Shown: positions 47,773 through 58,626, numbered from the stretch's first letter. The stretch is DNA of 64,000 nt from CALFML01 sp044222245 (GCA_044222245.1 JBGANQ010000009.1:95389-159388), one strand, 5' to 3'. Numbers and translations are program-made. The notes: generated from the letters alone by a model not told the origin.

Positions 47773-49202
47773 TTGCCAGGCTGGTACTCCTGTGTGCGCT
47801 GGCGCTGCCCCAGCTTGCGGCGGCGGCGCCGACGCGCTTTGCGGTAGTTATTGGCAACAACCTGGCCGAGCACGCTGGCGAGGTCACGCTGCGCTATGCG
47901 GACGATGACGCAGCCGCTACGCATCGGCTGCTCACCGAAGCGGGTGTACATAGCGTACTGCTGACCACGCTGGACGCTGATACGCAGCGAATAGATGGCA
48001 CAGCTCATCCAGATGGACCCGCGACCTGGACTGCGCTGACCGGAGCCCTGGATGGCTTCTTTGAGAAGATGCGCGCCACGGCGGATGGTGGCGAACTGCT
48101 CCTTTTTTACAGCGGTCACGGCGATGTCGCCCACGGTGAGGGCTATGTAATGCTGGAGGACCGCCGCCTGACCCGCCGTCTGCTTTATCAGCTGCTCGCG
48201 CGCTCCCCCGGGCGGCGCAACCACGTCATCATCGATGCCTGCAAGTCCTACTTCCTCGCGTTCGAGCGCGGACCGGGCGGCGAGCGTGCGGACTACCCCC
48301 ACGCGTTTGACGATGCCCAGGTCCCGGCCCGGCTGGCCAACACCGGCTTCATCTTGTCCACCTCCTCGGATCGCGATAGCCATGAATGGGAGCGCTTCCA
48401 GGCAGGGATCTTCAGCCACGAGGTCCGCTCCGCGTTGCGTGGAGCCGCCGATCTTGATGGCAATGGCCGTATCAGCTACGCCGAGCTCGGCGCCTTTCTC
48501 AGTACCGCCAACGAGGGCATTCGCAATCGCCGCTTTCGCCCGGACTTTGCGATTCGGCCGCCGGCGCAGGCGCTGGATACCGAGGTGCTGGTGTGGCCCG
48601 GCGAGGTTGCAATTAGCATTACCGGAGAGTTCGGTCATCTGTATGTGGAGACCAGCTCTGGCGATCGCCTGCTCGATACCCACGCCAGCAAGGATCAAGT
48701 GCTCGGACTGCGGCTGCCCGCCGAGAGACCGCTGTTTGTACGGCGCGCCGATAATTCGGTCGAGTTCAAGCTGACAGGGCTCACTCCGACCCACCTGTCG
48801 GCATTGACCGCCTATGGAACCGGGGTAACACGCCGGGGAGCCTTGCATCTGGCCTTCGAGCAGCTGTTTCACGTGCCCTTCGGAGAGGCCAAGCTGGCCG
48901 TATTCGCGGCGCAGCTGGCCGAGGGCAAGCAGCTTGCCAGCCAAATCCGCCACGCACGCGAGGCTACCCGCAACCTCACGCGGCGGGCGCTCGGCTGGAC
49001 CACTGTCGGCCTGCTGGGCGCGGGCGTCGCACTCAGCGCGGTCGCCATCGAGCGCTACGCCAAGGGACAGGGCGCGTCCCAGCTCGATCGAGTCTCACTC
49101 AATGAGACCCTGGGCGATCTGGAACCAGCGCTCGGCGTTACCTTCGGCGCCGCCGTGGCAACCGGCGCTGCCTGGCTGACGACCACTCTGCGTTTTCACT
49201 GA
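47769..49202 (+). CDS. Exported caspase-family (C14, metacaspase-like) protease
   Basis: A 477-residue protein. The start at 47769 gives a signal peptide (VLLCALALPQLAAA). The caspase fold follows: RFAVVIGNNLAEHAGE (beta-1), LLLFYSGHGDVAHGEGYVML with the catalytic His, and NHVIIDACKSYFLAF with the catalytic Cys. An EF-hand-like segment (DLDGNGRISYAELGAFL) suggests Ca2+ binding. The C-terminal ~200 residues are beta-rich and end with two transmembrane-like helices (GWTTVGLLGAGVALSAVAIE; VTFGAAVATGAAWLT). ATGA overlap with the anti-sigma gene. Both catalytic residues are present, so it is probably an active periplasmic or envelope protease acting in stress response or programmed cell death; substrate unknown. 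Confidence 0.88.
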   Translation: MIARLVLLCALALPQLAAAAPTRFAVVIGNNLAEHAGEVTLRYADDDAAATHRLLTEAGVHSVLLTTLDADTQRIDGTAHPDGPATWTALTGALDGFFEKMRATADGGELLLFYSGHGDVAHGEGYVMLEDRRLTRRLLYQLLARSPGRRNHVIIDACKSYFLAFERGPGGERADYPHAFDDAQVPARLANTGFILSTSSDRDSHEWERFQAGIFSHEVRSALRGAADLDGNGRISYAELGAFLSTANEGIRNRRFRPDFAIRPPAQALDTEVLVWPGEVAISITGEFGHLYVETSSGDRLLDTHASKDQVLGLRLPAERPLFVRRADNSVEFKLTGLTPTHLSALTAYGTGVTRRGALHLAFEQLFHVPFGEAKLAVFAAQLAEGKQLASQIRHAREATRNLTRRALGWTTVGLLGAGVALSAVAIERYAKGQGASQLDRVSLNETLGDLEPALGVTFGAAVATGAAWLTTTLRFH

Positions 49203-49580
49203 GCGTCGCGATCGGCGCACAAGGCTACGACCTCAGCCTCATCGGCGCTGGCATCTATGAAGCGATTCCAATCGGGATGAGCGAAAGCTTCCCATGCGGC
49301 CCCGCCTTCGGGTGTGAGCCCATAGTATGTGGAATTCCGTTTTTGCAGTCGCGCAAACAGCTCGTCTCTTGAAGGAGTCAGCCTCTGTGTATCATCGGCT
49401 GTGAAGCATATCAGCCCGTCGCCGTAAGTCATCCAAGAGCCGACTTAGCTCTTCGAGAGTCAGCTTCGGGCACGGTCGATTGACCACCAGCTCGATCTCT
49501 GGGTGCGTAAACAGCCACAGCGGCTGCTGCAGCTCGACGGCCAGGTCGAGAAGCCAGCGTACTTTTGTCATAACAAGCAA
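49196..49580 (-). pseudogene. Frameshifted hypothetical gene (two overlapping halves)
   Basis: The upstream frame (49580 to 49392) encodes VRWLLDLAVELQQPLWLFTH and ends ELSRLLDDLRRRADMLHSR. The downstream frame (49432 to 49196) encodes MTYGDGLICFTADD, YYGLTPEGGAAWEAFAHPDW. Joined with a one-base shift near 49430 they read as one protein (SRLLDDL-TYGDGLICFTADD), a continuous domain of a type known in other bacteria with the YYGLTPxGGAAWE segment. The simplest view is a single gene broken by one indel; a sequencing error or two coupled genes remain possible. Confidence 0.6.
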
Positions 49581-49640
49581 ACATCATAGTTCGCGTCCGC
49601 AAGCCTGGACCGGTTTGTTCCGCGCTATGATCGGCGGACC

Positions 49641-50054
49641 ATGCGTTTTCACACCGAATATCTGACGTTTCACACCAAGAAGCGCCGCGAGATGGTCAAC
49701 ATCACTGATACCCTGCACGGCATCCTGTCACGCAGTGGCCTGCAGGACGGTATGATGCTGGTGTCGGCGATGCACATCACGGCAGCGGTCTACGTCAACG
49801 ACGCCGAGGACGGCCTCATCGCCGACATCGGCGAGTGGCTCGAGCGGCTGGCCCCCGAGGGCCCCGACTACCGGCATCACCGGACCGGTGAGGACAACGG
49901 CCACGCCCACCTGAAGAACTTGCTGCTGGGGCACCAGATCATCCTGCCGATTACGGACGGGCATCTGGACCTGGGACCGTGGCAGCAGGTCTTCTACGCC
50001 GAGTTTGACGGCCAGCGGCCAAAGCGGGTCGTGATCAAGGCGATGGGCGAATAG
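49641..50054 (+). CDS. yjbQ: YjbQ family (UPF0047) protein
   Basis: A 137-residue protein with the YjbQ signature over its full length: FHTEYLTFHTKKRREMVNIT, MHITAAVYVNDAEDGLIADI, HLKNLLLGHQIILPITDGHL and LGPWQQVFYAEFDGQRPKRV. Conserved His (DYRHHRTGEDNGHAHLKN) probably bind a metal. E. coli YjbQ has thiamin-phosphate synthase-like activity as a side function; the main physiological role is not settled. Confidence 0.93.
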   Translation: MRFHTEYLTFHTKKRREMVNITDTLHGILSRSGLQDGMMLVSAMHITAAVYVNDAEDGLIADIGEWLERLAPEGPDYRHHRTGEDNGHAHLKNLLLGHQIILPITDGHLDLGPWQQVFYAEFDGQRPKRVVIKAMGE

Positions 50055-50714
50055 GGGCAGGCCCCGGCTCCTCGCCAGCAGCTGGTCCGCGCGGCGGCGA
50101 CACCTGCGCAGCTGGGCCGGACTGTGTGATATCAGCAAGCTGTTGTGCGCATGAGCACCTCACCGCGATCGTATCACGCGGGCCGGATGCCGATAGCCGG
50201 TGGTGGTATTCTGATAGTCTCCATCACCGTACCAACGACTCACAGGTTCGAAGCGCTTACGATCGGCTGTGACAATTTGCTCAGACGTTCCGGTGACGGC
50301 CTGCAACGGCCCCGTCGGGCCCGCGCGCTGCGAAGCTGCTCTTGGTGGGGCCGCCCCCTTGCGATTGCAGCTCAGTGCATCAGTAGTGCAGCCGATCTCG
50401 GCTGGCACGATCGGAGCTGCTTTCACAACCTCCGCTCAAGAGACCTCACCATCCCTAAGCGCGGTAACAAGCAGACTGAAGGTGGTGCGCGAGCACTGGC
50501 CAGCTCGGGCAGGGCAAGGAATGCGATTCTGAGACGCGCGTCTCAATGAAGAGCGCTGCGCGTTTTGCAAGCAGAATGTGCGGCGGGTAGTCGTGGCTCA
50601 GGCAGCTGAGCACCTTCTTACATGGGTAGCTCCACCCGGCCCGTGGGACGGATTCCAATGTAGGGCTGGGTCTCTGAAGTAGCTGTGCTAGGTTCGCTGT
50701 CTGGGGGTAACGCG
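50055..50714. other. Intergenic region, nothing recognised
   Basis: 660 bp with no convincing gene; short frames on both strands lack domains and ribosome binding sites. The last ~60 bp presumably contain the promoter of the lipoprotein gene at 50715. Confidence 0.4.
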
Positions 50715-51422
50715 ATGCACTTACGAACCTTATTGGGAATCATTCTGATGCTCGCCGGCTGTGGTCTTGATGATGCGGTGGTCATCGAGGTCGACGTGGA
50801 TCCGCGCTTCATGGGGCAAATCGACCGCCTGGAGTTGGCTCAAGCAGCCTCCCCATCTGCAGGCTTCGCCAGCTCCCTCACCGGAAACCCGGTGGCTCTG
50901 CCTGCCTCCTTCACCATCAAACTCGACGACGTGCGCGCCACCGTGGAAAAGCAAGGAGGCCTGTCCCGCACCGCCCGGGCATGGTGGAAAACGGTGGAGA
51001 TTGGGCAAGGAACTCCATCCGAACCTGATACCGTAAGCGGCTGGGTCACTTTCCATCACTCTCCAGTGAAGCTTACCCTGACCACGCGTTCACTCGACAT
51101 TTTGCGTCACTGTGAGAGCGATGTGCGATGTGCGATGTGCGATGTGCGACGGGCTACTGCGGGAACAAAAGGGCCTCGTCTCCCGCACGCCCTCCGGCTG
51201 GGCCCTGGCGGCTGCCCACTCGGGCTGCCCTTGCATCGGCGAAGCTCCAGGCTCCCTACCGACCCCCGCCCCGCCGCAGCGCTCCTCCGCTCTTTGATTC
51301 GATTGCTTCTCCACTCGGCGCCCCGCAGGCAAGGGCGACCACCAGCCTCCCTTCTCTCCCACCTCTTCTCGCTGTCGCCCTTCCCGGAGGGGCGCAACCG
51401 CACGGCCCACCACGCCCCGTAG
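50715..51422 (+). CDS. Putative lipoprotein, C-terminus doubtful
   Basis: Starts MHLRTLLGIILMLAGCGLDD, a clear signal peptide with lipobox; GGGGG lies upstream. About 120 residues of ordinary sequence follow (VVIEVDVDPRFMGQIDRLEL; VSGWVTFHHSPVKLTLTTRS). At 51121 the frame enters a 7-bp microsatellite (CDVRCAMCDVR) and then a compositionally odd Pro/Arg/Leu-rich stretch to 51422. The true protein probably ended near 51110, and the rest is read-through into inserted or rearranged DNA. Function unknown. Confidence 0.55.
   Translation: MHLRTLLGIILMLAGCGLDDAVVIEVDVDPRFMGQIDRLELAQAASPSAGFASSLTGNPVALPASFTIKLDDVRATVEKQGGLSRTARAWWKTVEIGQGTPSEPDTVSGWVTFHHSPVKLTLTTRSLDILRHCESDVRCAMCDVRRATAGTKGPRLPHALRLGPGGCPLGLPLHRRSSRLPTDPRPAAALLRSLIRLLLHSAPRRQGRPPASLLSHLFSLSPFPEGRNRTAHHAP
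51121..51148 (+). repeat. ATGTGCG x4 microsatellite
   Basis: Four perfect tandem 7-bp units at the point where the lipoprotein gene loses coding character. The unit length shifts the reading frame, so copy-number change would move the end of the protein. Confidence 0.9.
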
Positions 51423-51807
51423 GAGCCTCCGCGTCGCGTGCCGTGCGGAACAGGCACCCGGCCTTTCTATCGGCTCGCTCTGTATCTCCCCGCCTCCAAC
51501 CCCGGGGCACCCCGACCTATGGCCATTCCGTTTCGCTTCTCTATGGGTCGCCGCCGGAACGGCTTTCGGGAACGCCGCTTGTGCCACGCTTTATGCAACC
51601 GGCTTGGCTGGGGGACTGAAACGCAACACGTGTAAGGATGCCTGCCACCGGCGGTGCGGCGCGCAGAAGACCGGGTTCTTCCATAAGGTGGCCAACAGGG
51701 GTGAAAAGAGCGGTGGGAAGAGCCTAGCGAGCCTCCCCGACGCGGCGCTTGGCGACGGCAGCAGAGGGGCCTGCGGTGTCGCGCGCGAACGCGAAAGAGG
51801 TTCGCGA
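51423..51807. other. GC-rich spacer without a recognisable gene
   Basis: Continues the odd sequence that begins after the microsatellite. Both strands are open but neither gives a known domain. A group II intron or an rRNA fragment was considered and not supported. The last ~50 bp carry the ribosome binding site of the next gene. Confidence 0.4.
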
Positions 51808-54018
51808 ATGCCTATGCGAGTTGACTTGCTTAACCAGAAACGTGGCTCCTTCCGGCGCACCACCATCCTCGGGCTGGCGGTGGCCGCCTCGCTCCAGCTG
51901 GCCGCCGGCTGCAACAGCAACGGCTCCACCGGTCAGGATCCCGACCTCGGGGTCGGCACCGGCGAGCCGGATCTGTCCCTGCCGCCCAATCCGCCGCCCG
52001 GCTCCTTCCGCGTCACTGTCACGCTGGGCGGCGCCGGCACCGGCTCGGTCGTCAGCCAGCCCGCCGGGATCAGCTGCAGTCTCGGGATGACGGCGTGCGC
52101 CGCCGACTACACGGCCGGCACCGCGGTGGTGCTGACCGCGGCCGGGACCAACGGCTCGGTGTTCTCCGGCTGGTCGGGCGCCTGCGCCGGCCAGGGCGCG
52201 GTGTGCAAGCTGACCGTCAACGCCGATCAGGTCACCAGCGCCAACTTCGGGACGCTGTCGTGCAGCCCCGACGGCGTGTGCTGGGAGGCGCCGCTGCCGT
52301 TCGGCTACGATCTGAACAGCGTCTATGCGATTAACGCGAGCGATGTCTGGGCCGTGGGCAACTCCGGCGCCGCGGTGCACTACGACGGCAAGAACTGGAC
52401 GCACGTCCAGACCGGGACCAGCCAGGACCTGTTCGACGTCTGGGCGCGCAGCGCCAACGAGGTCTGGGCGACCGCGGGCGCCGGGACGATGCTGCGCTGG
52501 GACGGCACCAAGTGGAACAAGGTCTCCACCGGCTTCCCCAATGACGTCTGCACCTACGTGTGGGGCACCGCCAACCGGCTGTTTGTCACCACGGCGCTGC
52601 AGTTCGTCCTGCAGTTTGACGGGACGACCTGGCTCCGGCAGGACGCCGGGACCCGCAATGACACGCGTCTAGCGGCGATCACCGGGACCTCGAATACCGA
52701 TGTCTGGGTCTTCGGCTTTGACCGCTACATCTCGCACTACAACGGGGCGTGGTCGAGCACGCGGCCGGATCCGGCGGTCAACGCCACCTACGGCAACTAC
52801 ACCAGCACCAGCGGCGCCTGGGCGGCGTCGGCCACCGACATCTGGGAAGTGACCAACCCCGGCTACGTCGCGCGCAACAACCCGCCCAACTTCGGCGGGC
52901 TCGGGTTCGGCTTCACCCTGCAGGCGACCACCGTCGCGCCGGGCGCCGGCTTCAGCGGCCTGTGGGGGACCGCCAGCAACTCGATCTTCACCAACGGGCC
53001 GGGCGCCACGCTGTACCGCTACGACGGCACCAAGTGGAACGCCAACACCACCGGGGTCAAGGATGTGGTGAACCTGGCCAAGGTGCACGGCACCGCGAAC
53101 ACCGATGTCTGGGCGGTCGGCCAGCGCGGCGTCATCGCCCACTACGACGGCGCGGCGGCCACGGTCAAGCGCGGCAACGTGTTCAGCGGCCCCAACATGC
53201 TCGGCGTGTGGGCCAGCGGCGCCAACGACGCCTGGTTTATCACCAACGCCGGCACCGTCGTCCACTATGACGGCGCCTCGTTCACCGAGAGCACGCCGCT
53301 GGTCACCGGCGGCGGCGCTGGCCTCAAGACGATCTCGGGCACGGCGCCAAACGACATCTGGGTCGGCGGCAGCAACGGCGTAAACCCGGTGTTCATGCGC
53401 TATGACGGCACCTCGTGGAAGCAGGTGAACCAGGCGCAGTTCTTCAACGGCGCCGCCATCGACACCATGTACGCCGCCAGCAAGACCACGGCGTTTGCCA
53501 CCGGCGATCCTTCGCTTGCGGTGCAGAAGTGGGACGGCACGACCTGGAAGATCGACACCACGCTGACGACGCTGAATAACCCCATCTCGGTCATGTGGGG
53601 CACCGGCGACACCAACGTCCTGGCGATCGAGAGCCTCTCGACCAAGCTGTGGCTGTATAACGGCGCCGCGTGGACCATCGACAGCCGGATCAACGCCGCG
53701 CTGTACTCGCTCGGCGGCTCCAGCGCGACCGACATCTGGGCCGGCGGCGCGCAGTCGGTGTGGCACTTCGACGGCACCGCCTGGACCCGCACCATGCTGC
53801 CCCAGGCCTCGGGCAACATCCTGAGCGTGTCCTCGGTCTCGGCGACCGACGCCTGGGCGGTCGACTCGCTCGGCGCCACCTTCCACTACGACGGCGCCAC
53901 CTGGAAGGTCATGGACACCGGCATCAGCACGGCCAGCGTCGCCAAGCTCAACGCGTACTCGGTGAACTCGAAGCTGACCTGGATCGCCGGGCGCGGCATC
54001 CTGAGCGTCCGCAAGTAG
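51808..54018 (+). CDS. Large beta-propeller-like lipoprotein
   Basis: A 736-residue protein; the start MPMRVDLLNQ is preceded by AAAGAGG. The signal peptide ends in SLQLAAGC (lipobox), followed by an Asp/Leu/Pro linker (QDPDLGVGTGEPDLSLPPNP). Residues about 65-140 are a divergent bacterial repeat domain (GAGTGSVVSQPAGISCSLGM; VFSGWSGACAGQGAVCKLTV). The rest, about 150-730, is a long array of ~40-50-residue repeats each with an S-NDVWA-G--G---HYDG--W core (ASDVWAVGNSGAAVHYDGKN; ANDAWFITNAGTVVHYDGAS), expected to form one or more beta-propellers at the cell surface. Ligand unknown. A strong bidirectional hairpin follows the stop. Confidence 0.88.
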   Translation: MPMRVDLLNQKRGSFRRTTILGLAVAASLQLAAGCNSNGSTGQDPDLGVGTGEPDLSLPPNPPPGSFRVTVTLGGAGTGSVVSQPAGISCSLGMTACAADYTAGTAVVLTAAGTNGSVFSGWSGACAGQGAVCKLTVNADQVTSANFGTLSCSPDGVCWEAPLPFGYDLNSVYAINASDVWAVGNSGAAVHYDGKNWTHVQTGTSQDLFDVWARSANEVWATAGAGTMLRWDGTKWNKVSTGFPNDVCTYVWGTANRLFVTTALQFVLQFDGTTWLRQDAGTRNDTRLAAITGTSNTDVWVFGFDRYISHYNGAWSSTRPDPAVNATYGNYTSTSGAWAASATDIWEVTNPGYVARNNPPNFGGLGFGFTLQATTVAPGAGFSGLWGTASNSIFTNGPGATLYRYDGTKWNANTTGVKDVVNLAKVHGTANTDVWAVGQRGVIAHYDGAAATVKRGNVFSGPNMLGVWASGANDAWFITNAGTVVHYDGASFTESTPLVTGGGAGLKTISGTAPNDIWVGGSNGVNPVFMRYDGTSWKQVNQAQFFNGAAIDTMYAASKTTAFATGDPSLAVQKWDGTTWKIDTTLTTLNNPISVMWGTGDTNVLAIESLSTKLWLYNGAAWTIDSRINAALYSLGGSSATDIWAGGAQSVWHFDGTAWTRTMLPQASGNILSVSSVSATDAWAVDSLGATFHYDGATWKVMDTGISTASVAKLNAYSVNSKLTWIAGRGILSVRK

Positions 54019-54056
54019 CCCGAGCGCAAGCGGCGCTCCGGTAAAGGCGCGGGCGG

Positions 54057-54124
54057 CGGCTCCCAGGGCCCGCCCGGCTGGCAAAGCTTGTAAGGCTTGC
54101 AAGCCGGGCGGGCTCTGGGAGCCG
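54057..54124 (+). terminator. Long hairpin terminator after the propeller lipoprotein
   Basis: The arms begin CGGCTCCCAGGGCCCGCCCG and pair with the sequence ending CGGGCGGGCTCTGGGAGCCG around a small internal AAGCTTG/CTTGCAAG stem. Stem length exceeds 25 bp with few mismatches. No long T-run follows, so it may combine with the next hairpin or work with Rho. Confidence 0.7.
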
Positions 54125-54143
54125 GACCCTCCCAAGGGTCCGG
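54122..54143 (+). terminator. Second hairpin, possible terminator
   Basis: CCGGACCCT-CCCA-AGGGTCCGG is a perfect 9-bp stem with a 4-nt loop directly adjoining the larger hairpin, between the lipoprotein gene and the kinase gene. Confidence 0.6.
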
Positions 54144-55886
54144 CTAGTCGGTCCGCTCGTCATCATGTTAGAATCTATAGTTGCTCTAAGCGCAGCGGGC
54201 CAATCCCATGCTACGGGAGAGAGCTACGGCCCCGGGCGCAGCTTGGAAAAAGCCAAAACAGCCGGCCAGAGTGCATGTCCGAACTGATGCCAAAACCTGA
54301 CGACTTCGTCGGTGCGTACCGCATCGTGCGACCAATTGGCAAGGGCGGCATGGGCGCGGTCTTCGAGGCCGTGCACACCCGGACCGGCAAGCCGGCGGCG
54401 ATCAAAGTCCTGCACGCCCGCTTTACCAACGACACCGAGGCGCTGGCGCGGTTCCTCGCCGAGGGGCGGGCCACCGCCAAGCTCGATCACGCCAGCATCG
54501 TCCGCATCCTGGAGACCGGCCAGCTGCCCACGGGCGCCTGCTACATCGCCATGGAGTACCTGCGCGGTGAGACGCTCGGCGCCCGCCTCAAGCAGAAGGG
54601 GCGCCTGGGGCGCGACGCGCTGCGCATCGGCAGCCAGATCGCCTCGGCGCTCGTGCAGGCGCACAAGAAGAACATCATCCACCGCGATCTCAAGCCGTCC
54701 AACCTCATCCTCGCCGAGGGCGACGCCGACGGCGTGGGTCGCGACCAGGTCAAGATCATCGACTTTGGCATCGCCAAGATCGCCGATGACGAGGCCGGCG
54801 ACTTTCGCACCCGCACCGGGACGATGATCGGCACCCCGATCTACATGTCGCCCGAGCAGTGCCGCGGCGTCGGCGTGACCGACCGTACCGATGTCTACGC
54901 CCTGGGGGTCATCCTCTACCAGGCGATGGCCGGCAAACCGCCGTTCTTCTCGCGCGCCGACGGCGACATCCTGGCCATGCACATCCTGGTCGAGCCGCGG
55001 CCGCTGCGCGAGGTCGAGCCATCGACGCCGCCGCGGGTGAGCGAGTTCATCTCCCGCATGCTCATCAAGAGCGCCGAAGAGCGCCCGAGCATGGCCGAGG
55101 TAGCGACCGAGCTGGTGCTGCTGGCCGAGGACCCGGAGTGGCACGCCGCCGCCGCGCCGGTGGTCAGCGCTCCCTCGCCGGCCGCCGGCACGCCGGCCGT
55201 CGCCGCCGAGCCGCCAGCGGGCGAGGAGCCGGCGTCCCTGCAGCAGCCGACCATCAACGAGGCGATCGAGGCGGCGCCGCCGACCATGATGACGCCGCCG
55301 TCGGCCTCCCTGGCGCCGATCACCGGGCAGAGCGCCTCGCTCAGCTCGCCGCGCACCAGCGTCCGCGGGCGCCGCCTTGCCGTCGCGGGGGCCGCGAGCA
55401 TCATCGTCATGTCGCTGGGCGGAGCGCTGCTGCTGCGCGGGGGGCTCAACAGCCGGCGCTCGCAGGCGGTCAGCGCTCCGCAGCAGGTCGTCACCGCCGC
55501 CCCCCAGGTCACACCGCTTGCCTCCGGCGCCGCTGCCCCCAGCACCGCCGCCTCCGGTACCGGCCCCAGCGCGGTCGCGCCGACCGCCGCGGCCCAGGTC
55601 CGCTGGTCGGTGCGCAGCCAGCCCTCCGGCGCCGACGTCCTCACCGAGAGCGGCGAGCGCCTCGGCCAGACCCCGCTGTCCCGCCAGCTCCCGCGCGCGA
55701 GCGGCACCCAGACCGTCATCCTGCGCCTCCCCGGCTACCGCGACGCCCAGCTCAGCCTGAGCCTGGGCAGCGACGAAGAGCGCGAGGCCGAGCTTGTCGC
55801 CGCCGGGCCCGCCCGCGGCAAGCTCAAAAATCCCAGCAAGCGCGGTGGTGGCAAGCCGCGTCCAGGCCAAGGAAAACACCCTGCTG

Positions 55887-56749
<863 letters not shown>

Positions 56750-56750
<1 letters not shown>

Positions 56751-57757
56751 TGCGCTGGACTATCGCTTATGCCTTCGCTCTGGCCTCACTGGGCGCCTGC
56801 TACAGCCCCAACTACAGCAGCAAGCCGTGCAACGACAACGCCGGCTGCCCCCCGAGCTACTTTTGCGACACCACCCGCCCCGCTCCCGGCGCCGCCGGCT
56901 CCTGCACCGCCGGCACCGGCGGCGACGGCAGCGCTGGGCCGCGGGACATGACCGCGGTGAGCGACCTCACCTCACCGCCGCCGCCCCTGCTCCTCAAGGA
57001 GTACGTGGTTCGCGGCAAGCAGACCTTCACCCTGGGGTCCAGCCTGATGGACCTGCCCGGCTCGAACGACTCCCCGGCCTACCAGCGCACCGTCGGCGAC
57101 ATCTGCGTCGCCGAGAATGAGGTGACGGTAGCCAACTATACGATGTGCGTGCAGGCCGGAGTGTGCACGCCGCCGGCCGGCAGCGGCGCCGGCTGCAACT
57201 ACGGCGTCACCGGCCGCGAGAACCACCCGATCAACTGCGTCGAGTTCCCGCAGGCCAAGACCTTCTGTGACTGGATCCAGCGCCGCCTGCCCACCGAGTC
57301 CGAGTGGGAGTACGCGGCCAACGGCGCCACCACCAGCACCGGCGCGAAGTTCCCCTGGCTGGGCATGGGCGGAAACTTTGATCCCGCCAAGGCCTGCTTC
57401 AATGCCGGCAGTACCTGTCCGGTCGGCAGCAAGGTTCGGACGTATATGGGAGTCGAGGTAGGGACCGCGCAGCCGGGCTTCTATGACCTTGCCGGCAACG
57501 TCCACGAGTGGACGACCAGCGAGCCCTGCCCCTATGCTCCTCCCGCCACCGACCAGACCTGCAGCAGCCTGGGCCGCGTCGTGCGGGGGGGCTCCGGCTT
57601 TGACACCGATGGCCGCGTTCTCCGCTCGACGGTGCGCTTCGCCAATGCCAAAGACGGCTCCAGCATCAACGCCACGTTTACCAACTCCTGGTACAAAAAC
57701 CTCGGCTTCCGCTGCTTCGCCACCGCCACGCCTAGCGGCAGTTGCGTAATCCCCTGA
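56750..57757 (+). CDS. Lipoprotein with formylglycine-generating-enzyme-like (SUMF1/FGE) domain
   Basis: A 335-residue protein with signal peptide and lipobox (LASLGACYS), then a Cys-rich segment (KPCNDNAGCPPSYFC) and Asp/Pro linker. The C-terminal ~250 residues match the FGE-sulfatase/SUMF1-like fold: CVAENEVTVANYTMCVQAG, HPINCVEFPQAKTFCDWIQR, RLPTESEWEYAANGA, FYDLAGNVHEWTTSEPC, VVRGGSGFDTDGRVLRS and LGFRCFA. Many bacterial members are not sulfatase activators but bind ligands or act in signalling complexes with Ser/Thr kinases. The catalytic Cys pair of true FGE is not evident, so a binding role is more likely. Start overlaps the TPR stop. Confidence 0.88.
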
Positions 57758-57783
57758 CCTAGTCGCATTCTTTGCTCCCTCCC

Positions 57784-58626
57784 ATGGAGCGACCCGAGCC
57801 GCCATCCGCTCCCCCTGCGCCCTGCGCCCCCCCAAGCTCGATCACCGCCCACTGGCCGTCGCTGCCGCTGCGCCCGCTGCCCGCCGACGAGGCGCATCTT
57901 TACTTCATGCGCCTGGATGGCATGGACGAGCCGCCGCCGTCGCTGTACGCCCTGCTCAACCCCGCCGAGCGCGAGCGCTGCGCCCGCTACGCTTTTATGC
58001 GCAACCGGATCGAGTCCACCTGCGCCCGCGCCCTGGCGCGCTGCGCCCTGTCCCGCTACGCCGCCGTCGACCCGCGCGCTTGGAGCTTTGCGGTCAGCGA
58101 GCGCGGCAAGCCCCAGATTGCTGGGCCGCTCGCCGCGCCGCTCCCCGGGCCGACCGCCACTCCCCCGCTGGAGTTCAACGTGTCGCACACCGAGGGGCTG
58201 GTGCTGTGCCTGGTGGCGCGCGGGCGCGCGGTCGGCGTGGACGGCGAGTTCCTCGGCCGGCGCAGCGATATCGAGCTGCTCTCCCGCCGCTGCCTGTCGA
58301 GCGCCGAGCAGCAGGCGCTGTGGGCGCTGCCCGCGACGGCGCAGGCGCGCCGGTTCCTGCTGCACTGGACTCTAAAAGAAGCTTATCTCAAGGCGCGCGG
58401 CATCGGCATCGGCCTGCCGCTGGCCGAGATCACCATCCTGGCCGACGACGATCCCCAGGTCGTGGCCGGCCCGCCGACCCACTTCGCGCTCGGTCCGGGG
58501 GTCGGCGACCAGCCCGAGCGCTGGCAGCTCGGGCGCTGCCAGCCGACCGCCCACCATGTGGCCGCGTACGCCATCGCTCGCACCAGTGGCGAGGTCGCGG
58601 TCCAGCTGGCCGAGGTGACGCCGTAG
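57784..58626 (+). CDS. 4'-phosphopantetheinyl transferase (Sfp type)
   Basis: A 280-residue Sfp-type transferase that moves phosphopantetheine from CoA to carrier proteins of polyketide, non-ribosomal peptide or fatty-acid synthases. Motifs: RYAFMRNRIESTCARALAR, WSFAVSERGKPQIAG, LEFNVSHTEGLVLCLVARG, VGVDGEFLGRR (Mg2+/CoA) and LLHWTLKEAYLKARGIGIGL. The start at 57784 (MERPEPPS) is preferred to an upstream TTG. Its presence fits the secondary metabolism common in myxobacteria; no synthase lies in the window. Confidence 0.92.
   Translation: MERPEPPSAPPAPCAPPSSITAHWPSLPLRPLPADEAHLYFMRLDGMDEPPPSLYALLNPAERERCARYAFMRNRIESTCARALARCALSRYAAVDPRAWSFAVSERGKPQIAGPLAAPLPGPTATPPLEFNVSHTEGLVLCLVARGRAVGVDGEFLGRRSDIELLSRRCLSSAEQQALWALPATAQARRFLLHWTLKEAYLKARGIGIGLPLAEITILADDDPQVVAGPPTHFALGPGVGDQPERWQLGRCQPTAHHVAAYAIARTSGEVAVQLAEVTP

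Noticed and set aside
47526..48953. 475-residue minus-strand frame opposite the caspase gene
   Set aside because: Shadow of the caspase gene; the sense strand has intact catalytic motifs and operon overlaps.
51090..51587. 165-residue minus-strand frame; group II intron or rRNA fragment
   Set aside because: No domain V-like sequence, no reverse transcriptase motifs and no match to conserved rRNA segments I could recall.
52669..54135. 488-residue minus-strand frame opposite the propeller lipoprotein
   Set aside because: Val/Arg/Gly/Ala-rich antisense shadow caused by high GC; no motifs.
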